A stretch of DNA of 64,000 nt from RGIG995 sp045543655 (GCA_045543655.1 JAZPXN010000093.1:1-64000); one strand, 5' to 3'; counted from the first letter of the stretch, positions 16,333-25,521 are shown. Made by a program: numbers and translations. The notes: a model not told the origin generated them from the sequence alone.

Positions 16333-17031
16333 ATGAAAAAACAAAGGACGAGACGTTGGCTTGGATGGGGACTGCTGATCCTCTGGCTTCTGATCACGAT
16401 CACGGCACCGATTCTCCGCCTGACGGCAGAGGAACCAAAATATACGGTGGTTCTGGATCCGGGGCACGGCGGAACCGACGGCGGGGCGGTGGGAGACGAC
16501 GGAACGGTGGAAAAACATCTGAACCTGACCATTGCCCTATTGCTGAAAGAAAAACTGGAGGAAGCGGGCGTTACCGTCATCATGACCCGGCAAACCGACG
16601 AGGATACCGACGGACTTACGGGCTTTCACAAAAGGCAAGATTTGGAAGAACGGGCAAAGCTGGGAAACGAATCGGGCGCCGACGCCTATATCAGCATTCA
16701 CATCAACGCTTCGACGGCCCGAAAAGATCAAGGATTCCAGGCCTGGTACGGCAAAGGAAACGCCGACGGACAGAGGCTGGCGCAATCGGTGACCGGCGCC
16801 GTAGAGGATGCGGGGATCTGCACCCGAATCCGAACCGTGCGGCAGGTGCCGGAAACGCTGTATATTTTCCGCACCGTTACGATTCCAAGCCTTCTGGTGG
16901 AATGCGGCTTCATCTCCAATGCGGCAGACCTGCATAAACTGAAGCAGGAAACCTTCCGGGAGGGATTGTGCACCGCCGTCTGTAAAGGGATCGTGGATTA
17001 TCTTTCGGGCAAAAGCTCCCGGATAACGTAA
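16333..17031 (+). CDS. cwlD: N-acetylmuramoyl-L-alanine amidase, CwlD-like
   Basis: A 232-aa Amidase_3 zinc hydrolase that cleaves the muramoyl-L-alanine bond in peptidoglycan. An N-terminal membrane anchor (about 10-30) is followed by DPGHGG with H45, the metal-ligand E60, SIHINAS with H123 and the catalytic E190 in LLVECGF, so all expected residues are present. Size and single-domain layout fit CwlD, which makes muramic-delta-lactam in spore cortex; that role is an inference. AGAAGGA is the ribosome site. Its last 34 bp overlap the end of the convergent hemW gene. Confidence 0.85.
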   Translation: MKKQRTRRWLGWGLLILWLLITITAPILRLTAEEPKYTVVLDPGHGGTDGGAVGDDGTVEKHLNLTIALLLKEKLEEAGVTVIMTRQTDEDTDGLTGFHKRQDLEERAKLGNESGADAYISIHINASTARKDQGFQAWYGKGNADGQRLAQSVTGAVEDAGICTRIRTVRQVPETLYIFRTVTIPSLLVECGFISNAADLHKLKQETFREGLCTAVCKGIVDYLSGKSSRIT

Positions 17032-18092
17032 TCGGAGAGAAGGAATCCCTCCGCAGTCAGCGCAAACCGGGTATCGGAAAGGCGGGCAAGCCCCTGACCG
17101 CACAGCGCACGGAGAAAGGGTTCTTTTTCCGGTGCAATAAGGGAACGGTCGATGCCTTCCGAAAGACGAAGTCCCAGAAAAACAGCTTCTCTGCGGGCTT
17201 CTTCCGGATCCACGGTCTCGTCAACGATCGGCTCCACGAGCCCCTTTTCCCGGCAGAAGCGGGCAGTATCAAAGGGGTTATGGTAGCGAACGGAGCGATA
17301 ATACCCCGAAGCACCGGGGCCGAAGGCCAGGTATTCCCCGCCGGCCCAATAAACGCCGTTATGTTTTGCGCGAAAGCCAGGCCGGGCAAAATTGGAAATC
17401 TCGTAATGCTCGTATCCACCCCGGGTCAGGGTGCGGTCGGCCTGCAGATACAACTCCCGCTGCAACTCCTCGTCAGCCTCGGCAACGCCGATCTTCCCAA
17501 AGACGGAATCGGGCTCCACCTTGAGAAGATAAACCGAAAGATGCTCCGGCGAGAGGGATAGCATCTGCTCCAGATCTTCTGCCAGATCCCCGGGGGTCTG
17601 GCCCGGCAAAGCAGTCATCAGATCCAGGCTGATATTCCCAAAACCGCAGGCGCGCAATTCGCCGTAAGCCTGCAACGCCCGGTCTTTGGTGTGCAACCGC
17701 CCCAATCGTTCCAATTGACGGTCGGAGAAGGTCTGAACGCCCATACTGACCCGGTCTACCCCGTTGCGGAGCCATACCTCGGCCAGCGCGGGGGAAACGC
17801 TTTCGGGATTGCATTCCACGGTAAACTCCGCGCATTGGGAAAGATCAAAGGTCTCCCTCAATGCGGATACGATATCTTCAAAATCCTTTTCCGGAAGAAG
17901 GGAGGGCGTACCGCCGCCGAAATAGACGGTATGGACGGTCTCCCCTTTTGCGGAGCTCGTGCGGATCTGATTGCACAAAGCCTCTCCATAGGAAGATACC
18001 GCTCCGGGTTGAGGCGGAGCGGAATAAAAATCACAGTAATTACATTTTCGCCGACAAAACGGCACGTGCAGATAGACGGATCGCTTACTCAT
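16998..18092 (-). CDS. hemW: Radical SAM heme chaperone HemW (formerly coproporphyrinogen III oxidase-like)
   Basis: A 364-aa radical SAM protein; the HemW branch binds heme and a 4Fe-4S cluster and inserts heme into proteins. The cluster motif is C13-x3-C17-x2-C20 in FCRRKCNYC, followed by YFGGGTPS and VECNPES. The true HemN has a further cysteine and longer N-terminus, absent here. ATG 18092 overlaps the lepA stop (ATGAGTAA), so the pair is translationally coupled; the lepA-hemW order is common in Firmicutes. Its 3' end overlaps cwlD tail-to-tail. Confidence 0.93.
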   Translation of the reverse strand: MSKRSVYLHVPFCRRKCNYCDFYSAPPQPGAVSSYGEALCNQIRTSSAKGETVHTVYFGGGTPSLLPEKDFEDIVSALRETFDLSQCAEFTVECNPESVSPALAEVWLRNGVDRVSMGVQTFSDRQLERLGRLHTKDRALQAYGELRACGFGNISLDLMTALPGQTPGDLAEDLEQMLSLSPEHLSVYLLKVEPDSVFGKIGVAEADEELQRELYLQADRTLTRGGYEHYEISNFARPGFRAKHNGVYWAGGEYLAFGPGASGYYRSVRYHNPFDTARFCREKGLVEPIVDETVDPEEARREAVFLGLRLSEGIDRSLIAPEKEPFLRALCGQGLARLSDTRFALTAEGFLLSDYVIRELLPER

Positions 18093-19890
18093 CCAATTTA
18101 AGAACGGCCATAAACGCCTCCTGAGGCACCTCGATAGAGCCCAGCTGGCGCATACGCTTCTTCCCTTCCTTCTGTTTTTCCAGAAGCTTCTTTTTCCGGG
18201 TGATATCGCCGCCGTAGCACTTGGCAAGAACGTCCTTGCGCATGGCGCGGACGGTCTCACGGGCAATGATCTTGGAGCCGATGGCGGCCTGAATGGGAAC
18301 CTCAAACAACTGGCGGGGGATATTTTCCTTCAGCTTTTCGGCCAACTTCCGCCCCCGGGCATAGGCACGCTCGGAAGGAACGATGAAGGACAAAGCGTCC
18401 ACGATCTCCCCGTTCAGCAGGATATCCAGCTTAACCAGATCGCTCTTGACGTAGCGGGAAAATTCGTAGTCCAAAGAAGCGTAGCCGCGGGTACGGGCCT
18501 TGAGCGTATCGAAGAAATCGTAAATGATCTCGTTGAGGGGCATCTCGTAATGGAGATCCACACGGGAGGCGTCGATATATTCCATATTTTTGAAAACGCC
18601 GCGCCGCTCTTTGCAGAGATCCATCACGGTGCCAACGAATTCGGCAGGAGCAATAATATCGGTCTTGACGATCGGCTCCTCGGCCTCAACGATGGAAGAG
18701 GGGGAAGGATAATTGGTCGGATTATCAATATAAACCGTACTTCCGTCGGCCATAGTCAGCCGATAGACGACTCCGGGGGCGGTAGTGATCAAGTCGAGAT
18801 TGAATTCCCGCTCGATACGCTCCTGCATGATCTCCATATGGAGAAGCCCCAGAAATCCGCAGCGGAAGCCGAAGCCAAGAGCAATGGAATGCTCCGGCTC
18901 GTAGGTCATAGATGCGTCGTTCAGGCTGAGCTTGTCCAACGCATCCCGCAGATCTTCATAACGGGAGCCGTCGGCACAGTAAATACCGCAATAAACCATA
19001 GGATTGGCTTTTTTGTAACCGGGAAGAGGGGTGATCGCGGGATTTTCAGCCAGGGTCACCGTATCGCCGACCCGGGTATCGGAAACGGTCTTGATGCTTG
19101 CCATGATATATCCGACCTCGCCGGCACGGAGCGTTTCGGCAGGACGGAAGCCGAAGGGAGAAAGGTAGCCGATCTCCACCACGTCAAATTCAGCACCCGT
19201 AGCCATCATACGAATGCGCTGTCCCTTGGAAAGGGAACCGTCCATCACACGGACGTAGACAACGACGCCACGGTAAGCATCGTAATAGGAATCGAAGATC
19301 AGGGCCTTCAGGGGTGCCGCGGGATCCCCCGTGGGAGCAGGAACGTTTTTGACAACCTGCTCCAACACGTCCTGAATATTGATCCCGTTTTTGGCAGAAA
19401 TACGGGGAGCGTCCTCGGCAGGAATGCCGATGGTATCTTCAATCTCCCGAATAACTCGATCAGGGTCAGCGGCGGGAAGGTCGATTTTGTTAATAACGGG
19501 CAAAATCTCCAGATCTCCGTCAATGGCAAGATAGGTATTGGCAAGAGTTTGGGCCTCAATCCCCTGGGAAGCGTCCACCACCAGAAGCGCCCCTTCGCAG
19601 GCGGCAAGAGCCCGGGAGACCTCGTAATGGAAGTCCACGTGTCCCGGCGTGTCGATCAGATTTAAAGTATAAACCTCGCCGTCCGACGCCTTGTAATCCA
19701 GTTTAACGGCGCGGGCCTTGATGGTGATGCCGTGTTCCTTTTCCAGGTCCATATTATCCAGAACCTGGTCTTCCATCTCTCGCTTCTCCACGGTCTCGGT
19801 CAACTCCAGCAAGCGGTCGGCCAGCGTGGATTTTCCGTGATCGATATGGGCGATGATGGAAAAATTACGGATTTTGGAAATATCGTACAT
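18085..19890 (-). CDS. lepA: Elongation factor 4 (LepA)
   Basis: A 601-aa translational GTPase that acts on ribosomes in late initiation or back-translocation. P-loop AHIDHGKST (14-22), DTPGHVDF and NKIDLP are intact, then domains II-III-V and the LepA-specific C-terminal domain with the RKKKLLEKQKEGKKRM segment. ATG 19890 is preceded by GGAGG; longer in-frame upstream starts lie within the promoter. First gene of the lepA-hemW operon. Confidence 0.98.
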   Translation of the reverse strand: MYDISKIRNFSIIAHIDHGKSTLADRLLELTETVEKREMEDQVLDNMDLEKEHGITIKARAVKLDYKASDGEVYTLNLIDTPGHVDFHYEVSRALAACEGALLVVDASQGIEAQTLANTYLAIDGDLEILPVINKIDLPAADPDRVIREIEDTIGIPAEDAPRISAKNGINIQDVLEQVVKNVPAPTGDPAAPLKALIFDSYYDAYRGVVVYVRVMDGSLSKGQRIRMMATGAEFDVVEIGYLSPFGFRPAETLRAGEVGYIMASIKTVSDTRVGDTVTLAENPAITPLPGYKKANPMVYCGIYCADGSRYEDLRDALDKLSLNDASMTYEPEHSIALGFGFRCGFLGLLHMEIMQERIEREFNLDLITTAPGVVYRLTMADGSTVYIDNPTNYPSPSSIVEAEEPIVKTDIIAPAEFVGTVMDLCKERRGVFKNMEYIDASRVDLHYEMPLNEIIYDFFDTLKARTRGYASLDYEFSRYVKSDLVKLDILLNGEIVDALSFIVPSERAYARGRKLAEKLKENIPRQLFEVPIQAAIGSKIIARETVRAMRKDVLAKCYGGDITRKKKLLEKQKEGKKRMRQLGSIEVPQEAFMAVLKLDE

Positions 19891-19936
19891 TCTGTTCCTC
19901 CGAATGGAATTAAAGATCAAATGAAATACTTCTTCT

Positions 19937-19965
19937 ATTATATCCGAATCTTTCGATTTTGTCAA
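19937..19965 (-). promoter_or_regulatory. Promoter of lepA-hemW
   Basis: Minus-strand TTGACA (19960-19965), 17-bp spacer, TATAAT (19937-19942); both hexamers are consensus. Confidence 0.85.
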
Positions 19966-19985
19966 GCATTTCTTGCAATTCCGTC

Positions 19986-20014
19986 TTGATTTTTCTTCTT
20001 AATTATGTTATAAT
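19986..20014 (+). promoter_or_regulatory. Promoter of the NYN-domain gene cluster
   Basis: TTGATT (19986-19991), 17-bp spacer, TATAAT (20009-20014), divergent from the lepA promoter with about 20 bp between the two -35 boxes. Confidence 0.75.
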
Positions 20015-20046
20015 ATAGTTAATCATTGAAGAAAGGAGGTTATCCC

Positions 20047-20865
20047 ATGGGACTTTTTTCGAAAATCAGCCGCAGAAAGACCTACCGTGCCAGCGACAGT
20101 CTGAACAAGCCCTCCGCCGCGGTCTTCGTGGATTTTGAGCATTGGTACATTGCAATGAACAATATGTACCATACGAAGCCGGACTACAAAGGCTGGCTGA
20201 AAGACCTAAGCAAGCGGGTGAACGTGGAAGAGATCGTTTTTTTCGCCGACTTTTCCCACCAGAATCTCTCTCAGGAGATTCCAAAAATCCGGGAATTCAC
20301 CAACCGGATCATCGAAACGAAGAACGCCGATCCCCGCTACAAAAAAGATTTTACCGATTTTATCATGCTTGACAGCATTTACCAGAAGGCAATGTTCGAC
20401 CGGAACACCGACGCTTTCGTCCTTTTCACCGGTGACGCACATTTTTCATCCGTCGTCAGCTTTTTGGTCAACCGCTGCGGAAAAGAAGTAGGCGTTTACG
20501 GCGTAAAGGATTCCTTTAGCCAGCAGTTGAAGAACACGGCGTCCTGGTTTGTGGAGGTTGCAAAGCCGGTGCAGGAGAATCCTTACGATGCTTATTACAA
20601 AATGCTCTTCTCCAGCCTTGCAAACGCAGAAAACAAGCACCGTAAAAACGTTAAACCCACCTTCCAGAAGACCGTCAACGTCGTTGCAAATTACCACAAG
20701 ATCCCCCAAAAAACCATTCAAAAGGCTTTGGAAAAGATGATCGAGGAGCAGTACGTTATCCGGGAACGCACCGGAAAATCGAAGCCAAGCGATCCTTTGG
20801 TCATCAACTGGAAGCGGTGTGCCCAGAACCCCCTGTTTACCGCCCAGGTCCAGACCGATAAATAA
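20047..20865 (+). CDS. NYN-domain (PIN-like nuclease) protein with C-terminal winged helix
   Basis: A 272-aa protein. The NYN fold (about 25-165) shows AAVFVDFEHWYI, a central FTDFIMLDSIYQ and VLFTGDAHFSSVV, supplying the acidic residues of a PIN-like metal-dependent RNase. The C-terminal about 70 residues look like a winged helix (TVNVVANYHKIPQKTIQKAL; EEQYVIRERTG) that could bind RNA or DNA. The ATG at 20047 has AGGAGG 7 nt upstream. It starts a rightward run of three closely spaced genes. Target unknown. Confidence 0.75.
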   Translation: MGLFSKISRRKTYRASDSLNKPSAAVFVDFEHWYIAMNNMYHTKPDYKGWLKDLSKRVNVEEIVFFADFSHQNLSQEIPKIREFTNRIIETKNADPRYKKDFTDFIMLDSIYQKAMFDRNTDAFVLFTGDAHFSSVVSFLVNRCGKEVGVYGVKDSFSQQLKNTASWFVEVAKPVQENPYDAYYKMLFSSLANAENKHRKNVKPTFQKTVNVVANYHKIPQKTIQKALEKMIEEQYVIRERTGKSKPSDPLVINWKRCAQNPLFTAQVQTDK

Positions 20866-20880
20866 CGGAGGCATACGGAA

Positions 20881-21828
20881 TTGAAAAAAATCGCACTCCC
20901 GCTCCTTACGTTGATTCTGATCCTCGTCTTCTCCTTCAGCGCCGCCGCATCCACGGTCAGCGTCGCAACGGAGCTGGCAAACGTCCGGAGCCATTACACG
21001 AAAAAAACGGAACTCACCTTATTTGAAGAAACGCTGGCCTTAGCTTCCATGGGGATGCTGACGGGACGAACCGCCTACGTTCCTCCGGAGGCAACCGATG
21101 CGGAAGGTCTTGCAAAACGCATTCTGGCTCTGGCCGCCCAAGGGACGGAAGCGCCCAAGGAAGAAGAAATCCAGGCTTTGACAAAGCTTCAGAACGAGGA
21201 GGGGGCTTTCGGCCCGGTGGAGATCCACTGCACGGCGATGCTGGCGCTGTCCTCTCAAAAAGCGATCTACAACAGCGCGAAGGCCTACGAATGGCTTATT
21301 GCGCAGCAGGGAAACAACGGATGCTTCGACGGATCGATCCGGGCAACCGCTTTGGCCGTGGCTGCTTTTTCCCTTTCGGAAAACAGCGAAGAAGCACTGG
21401 CTTCCGCAAAAGCAGTCAAGTATCTTTCCGACGCTGAGGCTTCCGACGCTACGGAGTTGGCCTGGCAGATCATAGGAATCACCGACGGCGGCGTGGATGC
21501 AAACACGGCGGGAGATCGGAATCTGTTGGAGAATCTTCTTTCCTATCAGAACACCTCGGATCATTCCTTCTACCGTTCCAAAAACGATACCGAATCCGAT
21601 CCCTTATCCACCGCCATGGCCGTGGCGGCACTGGACGCCATTAACGAGGATTCCAGTCTTTTTCAGCGCCTTGCAAAGGAAGGGAAGCTCACCTTCTACG
21701 ATCCTGAAGATCTACGGCCTCTGCTGATTTTCGCCGGCGTGGCGCTGGCCCTTTCGGTAGCATTCTGGATCTACGTTTTCTTACATAAAAAGAGTACCAG
21801 AACCTTGGAAGAAACGAAAACCTATTGA
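20881..21828 (+). CDS. Secreted, membrane-anchored protein with prenyltransferase/squalene-cyclase-like repeats
   Basis: A 315-aa protein starting at TTG 20881, with GGAGG 9 nt upstream. Signal peptide (about 1-24), extracytoplasmic alpha-helical region with repeats of the form LTKLQNEEGAFG, WLIAQQGNNGCFDG and SYQNTSDHSFY (helix plus Gly/Phe turn, as in alpha/alpha toroids), and a C-terminal membrane helix (about 280-300) followed by a short basic tail. Family members bind rather than cyclise; function unknown. It is 15 nt after the NYN gene and 15 nt before an esterase gene, so probably one operon. Confidence 0.65.
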   Translation: MKKIALPLLTLILILVFSFSAAASTVSVATELANVRSHYTKKTELTLFEETLALASMGMLTGRTAYVPPEATDAEGLAKRILALAAQGTEAPKEEEIQALTKLQNEEGAFGPVEIHCTAMLALSSQKAIYNSAKAYEWLIAQQGNNGCFDGSIRATALAVAAFSLSENSEEALASAKAVKYLSDAEASDATELAWQIIGITDGGVDANTAGDRNLLENLLSYQNTSDHSFYRSKNDTESDPLSTAMAVAALDAINEDSSLFQRLAKEGKLTFYDPEDLRPLLIFAGVALALSVAFWIYVFLHKKSTRTLEETKTY

Positions 21829-21843
21829 AAGGAAATATCGCAT

Positions 21844-22611
21844 ATGCTCATCCCCGTATGGAAAAAAGAAATTCCTTATTTTGAACAGGAAAAAAGACAG
21901 TTCCCCCCTACCCTCTCCCCGTATCTTCTGACCGGAAGAAACAATCCCTGTTGCATCGTGATTCCCGGTGGCGGATACAGTAAAAAAGCGTGGGACCATG
22001 AAGGCGTACAGATTGCGGAATGGCTGAACTCCATTGGCGTCAGCGCTTTCGTGCTGGATTACCGTATCGGCCCCGCCTACGACGGCAGAGCGTTTCTTGC
22101 CGACGGAAAGCAGGCCATTCTCACCGTCCGGGAGAATGCGGAAGCGTACGGCATTGATCCCCATCGGCTGGGAGTCTGCGGTTTCTCCGCAGGCGGCCAC
22201 CTGGCGGGGTGCTGTGCCACGATGTACGATAACGCAGAAGAAAGACCCGACTTTGCTATTCTCTGCTACGGCGTTCTGACTTTGGGAAAAGGAACCCACG
22301 GCGGCACCGCAAAATGGTTTCTTGCAGACCGCGCAAACGATGCGGAATACGTGAAGCAATCGTCCCCCATAAACCGGGTCACGGCCGATTGTCCGCCCAT
22401 GTTCTTGTGGACCACGATCACGGACACGACCGTACCCCCCAAGCCCAACACCTTCGCCATGGAAAAAGCATGCCGGAAGGCCGGGATTCCCTATCGCTTC
22501 GTCTGCTACGATCACGGTCCTCACGGCCTCGGAATCCCCAAGGACGATCCGGAAATTGCTTCCTGGGCAACCACCTGCGAAGAATGGATGAAAGAACGAA
22601 AAATCATTTGA
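21844..22611 (+). CDS. Alpha/beta-hydrolase (carbohydrate-esterase-like)
   Basis: A 255-aa cytoplasmic hydrolase without signal peptide. Oxyanion segment IPGGGYS (40-46), nucleophile elbow GFSAGGH with Ser115, likely acid Asp194 (TITDTTVPP) and His227 (DHGPHGLG) form a complete triad. Closest in style to acetyl-xylan or cephalosporin-C type esterases and the BD-FAE group acting on acylated sugars. Third gene of the NYN operon; shares a terminator with the convergent transporter. Confidence 0.85.
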   Translation: MLIPVWKKEIPYFEQEKRQFPPTLSPYLLTGRNNPCCIVIPGGGYSKKAWDHEGVQIAEWLNSIGVSAFVLDYRIGPAYDGRAFLADGKQAILTVRENAEAYGIDPHRLGVCGFSAGGHLAGCCATMYDNAEERPDFAILCYGVLTLGKGTHGGTAKWFLADRANDAEYVKQSSPINRVTADCPPMFLWTTITDTTVPPKPNTFAMEKACRKAGIPYRFVCYDHGPHGLGIPKDDPEIASWATTCEEWMKERKII

Positions 22612-22622
22612 TTTATGCGAAA

Positions 22623-22663
22623 AAAACTGCTTCGGAATCAATTCCGAAGCAGTTTTATTTTTA
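22623..22663. terminator. Bidirectional terminator between esterase and DMT genes
   Basis: A 16-bp AAAACTGCTTCGGAAT inverted repeat (22623-22638/22641-22656) with A-rich left and T-rich right flanks works in both directions for two convergent genes. Confidence 0.88.
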
Positions 22664-22672
22664 TCGTTTTTT

Positions 22673-23551
22673 TCAAAGATTCAACAGAATAACGGCGACA
22701 AGCGCAACCACCGATCCCACGATCTGCTTCCAGTTCATCCGCTCCCGGAAGAGAATCATGGAAACAAGCACGGAAAAGACCAGGATCCCACCCTGATTGG
22801 TGGCGTTGACCACCGTGTCGCTCATGATGGAATACATATACATCACGAGATTTGCGGCCGCAGTCGCAGCAACGCAGGACCCAAGAGCGAAGAGCAACGC
22901 CTTCCAGCTCATACGGAATGCGGCAACCGTCTTTTTGCGGGCAATCACCGCAAGATATACCGCAGAAATAATTCCGCTGAAAAGGAAGGTGGTGACCAGC
23001 ATTTCCGACCGTTCCGCCCCACTCATATAATGGGTCTGCAGAGAGAGAAGGACCGAGAACGTGCCGTTTACGACACAAAGAAGGATCACCCAGAAGTAGA
23101 ATCCCTTCCGCGGCTTTTCCTGCTTCTCCCCTTTCAGGTTCAGCAGAACGAAAGCGCAGAGCATCAGCGCGACTCCGATTCCACGAACCAAGGACAGGGT
23201 CTCAATACGAAGAACACCAAGCACAATCAACGGCATCAGAAGACTGCCCGAAAGATTGCAGATCATCACGAAGGAATAAGGGCCTCTGCGGGAGCTTTCG
23301 ATGAGCGCCAGATTATAGACGAAAACGATCACGCCGTTCAACAGCCCCATAATCAGCGTCAACGTGGAAGGACGGTAAAGGAAACCGTTGATTGCAAGGG
23401 TAGCAAGACCGATCACAAGTCCGTAGATAACGGAAAAGACGGGAGACGAGAACCTCTCTTCCCCGGAATACCGATCTGAGAAGAGCTTTGCAAAAAGGGA
23501 TTGAAAGGTATAGATCAGGGCTAACCCAAGAAGCAGCGCAACGTTCAGCAT
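22673..23551 (-). CDS. DMT-superfamily (EamA) transporter
   Basis: A 292-aa integral membrane protein with about ten hydrophobic helices in two repeated halves, as in EamA drug/metabolite transporters. The end of repeat two (LVSMILFRERMNWKQIVGSVVALVAVILLN) is typical. Substrate unknown. Start ATG 23551 has GAGG 9 nt upstream. Convergent with the esterase gene. The 75-bp gap upstream shows only a small CCGAT/ATCGG hairpin. Confidence 0.85.
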   Translation of the reverse strand: MLNVALLLGLALIYTFQSLFAKLFSDRYSGEERFSSPVFSVIYGLVIGLATLAINGFLYRPSTLTLIMGLLNGVIVFVYNLALIESSRRGPYSFVMICNLSGSLLMPLIVLGVLRIETLSLVRGIGVALMLCAFVLLNLKGEKQEKPRKGFYFWVILLCVVNGTFSVLLSLQTHYMSGAERSEMLVTTFLFSGIISAVYLAVIARKKTVAAFRMSWKALLFALGSCVAATAAANLVMYMYSIMSDTVVNATNQGGILVFSVLVSMILFRERMNWKQIVGSVVALVAVILLNL

Positions 23552-23626
23552 AACAAACCTCGCGGATCAGAGTGACAGTACCGACGTCTGTGTTACGCAA
23601 GCAATGCACCCCGATACATCGGAAAA

Positions 23627-23977
23627 TTACTTCAGGATGGTGATACCGCCGATGAGAGGCAGCTTAACTTCCCGATCGTTGACGGCATTCAGAACGCCGA
23701 TGGCAATGAGAACCAGAACGCCCACGCCGACCAACCAGCCGAGGATGCTGACGAGAGTGCCGAGAATGCCAAAAATAAAGCCGATGGTGGGAATCTTAGC
23801 CAGAAGGCCGATAATCGCGCCAGCGATAGCGAAGATCACTTCGATTCCGGTGCCGAAGATTCCGAGAACGAGCCCCTGATTAAGATGGAATTTGGCATCA
23901 CGGTCGCCTGCGAAATAAGCAACGACCCAGCCGAGGATGGTGCAGTAAGAAACGATGGAAGTGACTTTCTTGTTCAT
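23627..23977 (-). CDS. DUF4870-like (Tic20-type) small membrane protein
   Basis: A 116-aa membrane protein with about three to four helices. The segment DAKFHLNQGLVLGIFGT matches the family signature (small charged residues, H-x-NQ, then glycine-rich helix). Function unknown in bacteria. AGAGAGG is the ribosome site. It follows the tRNA-Thr terminator and precedes the DMT gene. Confidence 0.75.
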   Translation of the reverse strand: MNKKVTSIVSYCTILGWVVAYFAGDRDAKFHLNQGLVLGIFGTGIEVIFAIAGAIIGLLAKIPTIGFIFGILGTLVSILGWLVGVGVLVLIAIGVLNAVNDREVKLPLIGGITILK

Positions 23978-23989
23978 TTGAAAAACCTC

Positions 23990-24035
23990 TCTAAAATAAA
24001 ATTTTACTCCCGCCCCCGGGATACGGGAACGGGAG
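23990..24035 (-). terminator. Terminator of tRNA-Thr
   Basis: CTCCCG (24007-24012) pairs with CGGGAG (24030-24035), and on the minus strand TAAAATTTTATTTT follows. It lies just past the tRNA CCA end. Confidence 0.65.
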
Positions 24036-24041
24036 CCTTTT

Positions 24042-24117
24042 TGGAGCTGATAATCGGATTCGAACCGATGACCTGTTCATTACGAGTGAACTGCTCTACC
24101 GACTGAGCCATATCAGC
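24042..24117 (-). tRNA. tRNA-Thr (anticodon CGU)
   Basis: The 76-nt minus-strand cloverleaf has acceptor GCTGATA/TATCAGC, anticodon stem GTTCA/TGAAC with loop CTCGTAA (anticodon CGT), T-loop TTCGAAT, discriminator T and an encoded CCA. Confidence 0.95.
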
Positions 24118-24157
24118 ATAGAGCGGTGAAACGTCACCGCAAGATTATAACGGAATC

Positions 24158-24186
24158 ATTATACCACAGATCTAAAGAAAATTCAA
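24158..24186 (-). promoter_or_regulatory. Promoter of tRNA-Thr
   Basis: Minus-strand TTGAAT (24181-24186), 17-bp spacer, TATAAT (24158-24163); a second TATAAT lies nearer the tRNA. Between here and rodA only an AT-rich AAAATG/CATTTT hairpin (about 24190-24208) is visible. Confidence 0.7.
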
Positions 24187-24228
24187 TGAAAAAAATGTAA
24201 CATTTTTAATTTTTCGTATTTTTTTCAT

Positions 24229-25386
24229 TCAAAACCGCCTTCTGCGGCGTCGATCGCCGAATCGCAGGGAGTGATCCGGCTTCATCCGCACCGATTGGGC
24301 AAGCCCTACGGCGCAGAAGGAAGAAAGAACGGAGGATCCGCCGGCGCTGATAAAGGGCAGAGTGACCCCAATAACGGGGGTCACACCAATGCACATCCCG
24401 ATATTCATAAACGACTGCACCGCAAACATAGCGGCAAGCCCGAAGCAGATCAGCCGCCCCGTTTCGTCCTTTGCCTGACCGGCAGCGCGAATCAGAAGAC
24501 CGACGAGCGCCGCCATCAGCAGAAGAACGACGATACAGCCGATAAAGCCGAATTCTTCCCCGATCACCGAATAGATAAAGTCGGTATGACTTGCGGGGAG
24601 AAGCTCGTTTTGGGACTGCACGCCTTCCCCGTACCCTAAACCGGTAAGTCCGCCGGAGCCGATCGCGATCTTGGAGAGAATGGGCTGGTAACCGAATTCC
24701 AGAGGATCCAACTCCGGATTCAAGCTGAAAAGAATGCGCTTTTTATGGTAATCCTTCAGAATAAAATTCCACAGCAACGGGAAGGCCGCAACGATGACCA
24801 CCCCTGCGATGAGAAAGTAACGGTACTGCAGCCCCGCAAGGTACAAAATGGCCACGAGCATCCCGCAATAAACCAAAGCCGTACCAAAATCCCCCTGAAT
24901 GCAGATGGGGATAAAATAGGCGAGAAAATGGAGCAAAAGCACGGCGATCGTAGAGATGCGATTCAAGGAATCGGACACCCGGGAAACGTGGGTGGAAAAG
25001 GTTAGAATAAAGGCGATCTTGGCAAATTCCGAGGGCTGAACGCTGACGAAGCCGAGATTGAGCCAGCTGGTATTTCCCCCTTCGTAAACGCCCAAAAAGG
25101 CGGTCGCGAGAAGAACCACGGAGCAGATCGCCACGATGGGTACTGAAAAATGGCCCAGAAATCCGTAATCCAAAAGGGTAAAAACGAGAATGATCACGAG
25201 CCCCGCGACAATCCCGGCGATCTGCGTGGTCATATAGTGCTGCTGCATCGTCCCTGCAGCGGTGGCCGTATTCACGGCAACGAGACCGACTGCCGTCAAA
25301 AGAAAGGCAACGAGAAGGATCCCTTTGTCAAGGGATGCAAAATATTCCGAAAGCGAGCGGGAAAACTCTCCGACGGGACGTTTCAC
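24229..25386 (-). CDS. rodA: Rod-shape peptidoglycan glycosyltransferase RodA
   Basis: A 385-aa SEDS-family membrane protein with about ten helices that polymerises lipid II during elongation. The signature segments NTSWLNLGFVSVQPSEFAKI, GDFGTALVY and TPVIGVTLPFISAGGSS are all present. RodA is favoured over FtsW/SpoVE by the QSQNELLPASHTDFIYSVIGEEFGFIG form. GTG start at 25386 with AAGGAG 9 nt upstream. Very basic C-terminus (RRRRRRF). No partner PBP is nearby. Confidence 0.93.
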   Translation of the reverse strand: MKRPVGEFSRSLSEYFASLDKGILLVAFLLTAVGLVAVNTATAAGTMQQHYMTTQIAGIVAGLVIILVFTLLDYGFLGHFSVPIVAICSVVLLATAFLGVYEGGNTSWLNLGFVSVQPSEFAKIAFILTFSTHVSRVSDSLNRISTIAVLLLHFLAYFIPICIQGDFGTALVYCGMLVAILYLAGLQYRYFLIAGVVIVAAFPLLWNFILKDYHKKRILFSLNPELDPLEFGYQPILSKIAIGSGGLTGLGYGEGVQSQNELLPASHTDFIYSVIGEEFGFIGCIVVLLLMAALVGLLIRAAGQAKDETGRLICFGLAAMFAVQSFMNIGMCIGVTPVIGVTLPFISAGGSSVLSSFCAVGLAQSVRMKPDHSLRFGDRRRRRRF

Positions 25387-25425
25387 GGCAGGAACTCCTT
25401 TCGCAGTAATAAATTATCTCTTTAT

Positions 25426-25454
25426 ATTATAGATGAAAAAGGGGGATTTGTCAA
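25426..25454 (-). promoter_or_regulatory. Promoter of rodA
   Basis: Minus-strand TTGACA (25449-25454), 17-bp spacer, TATAAT (25426-25431); both consensus. Confidence 0.85.
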
Positions 25455-25521
25455 GAGTTTCGACGTCATATTGCGGAATTATTCAAAATATAAATTAACA
25501 AACGGGATGGAGGAATGAAAA

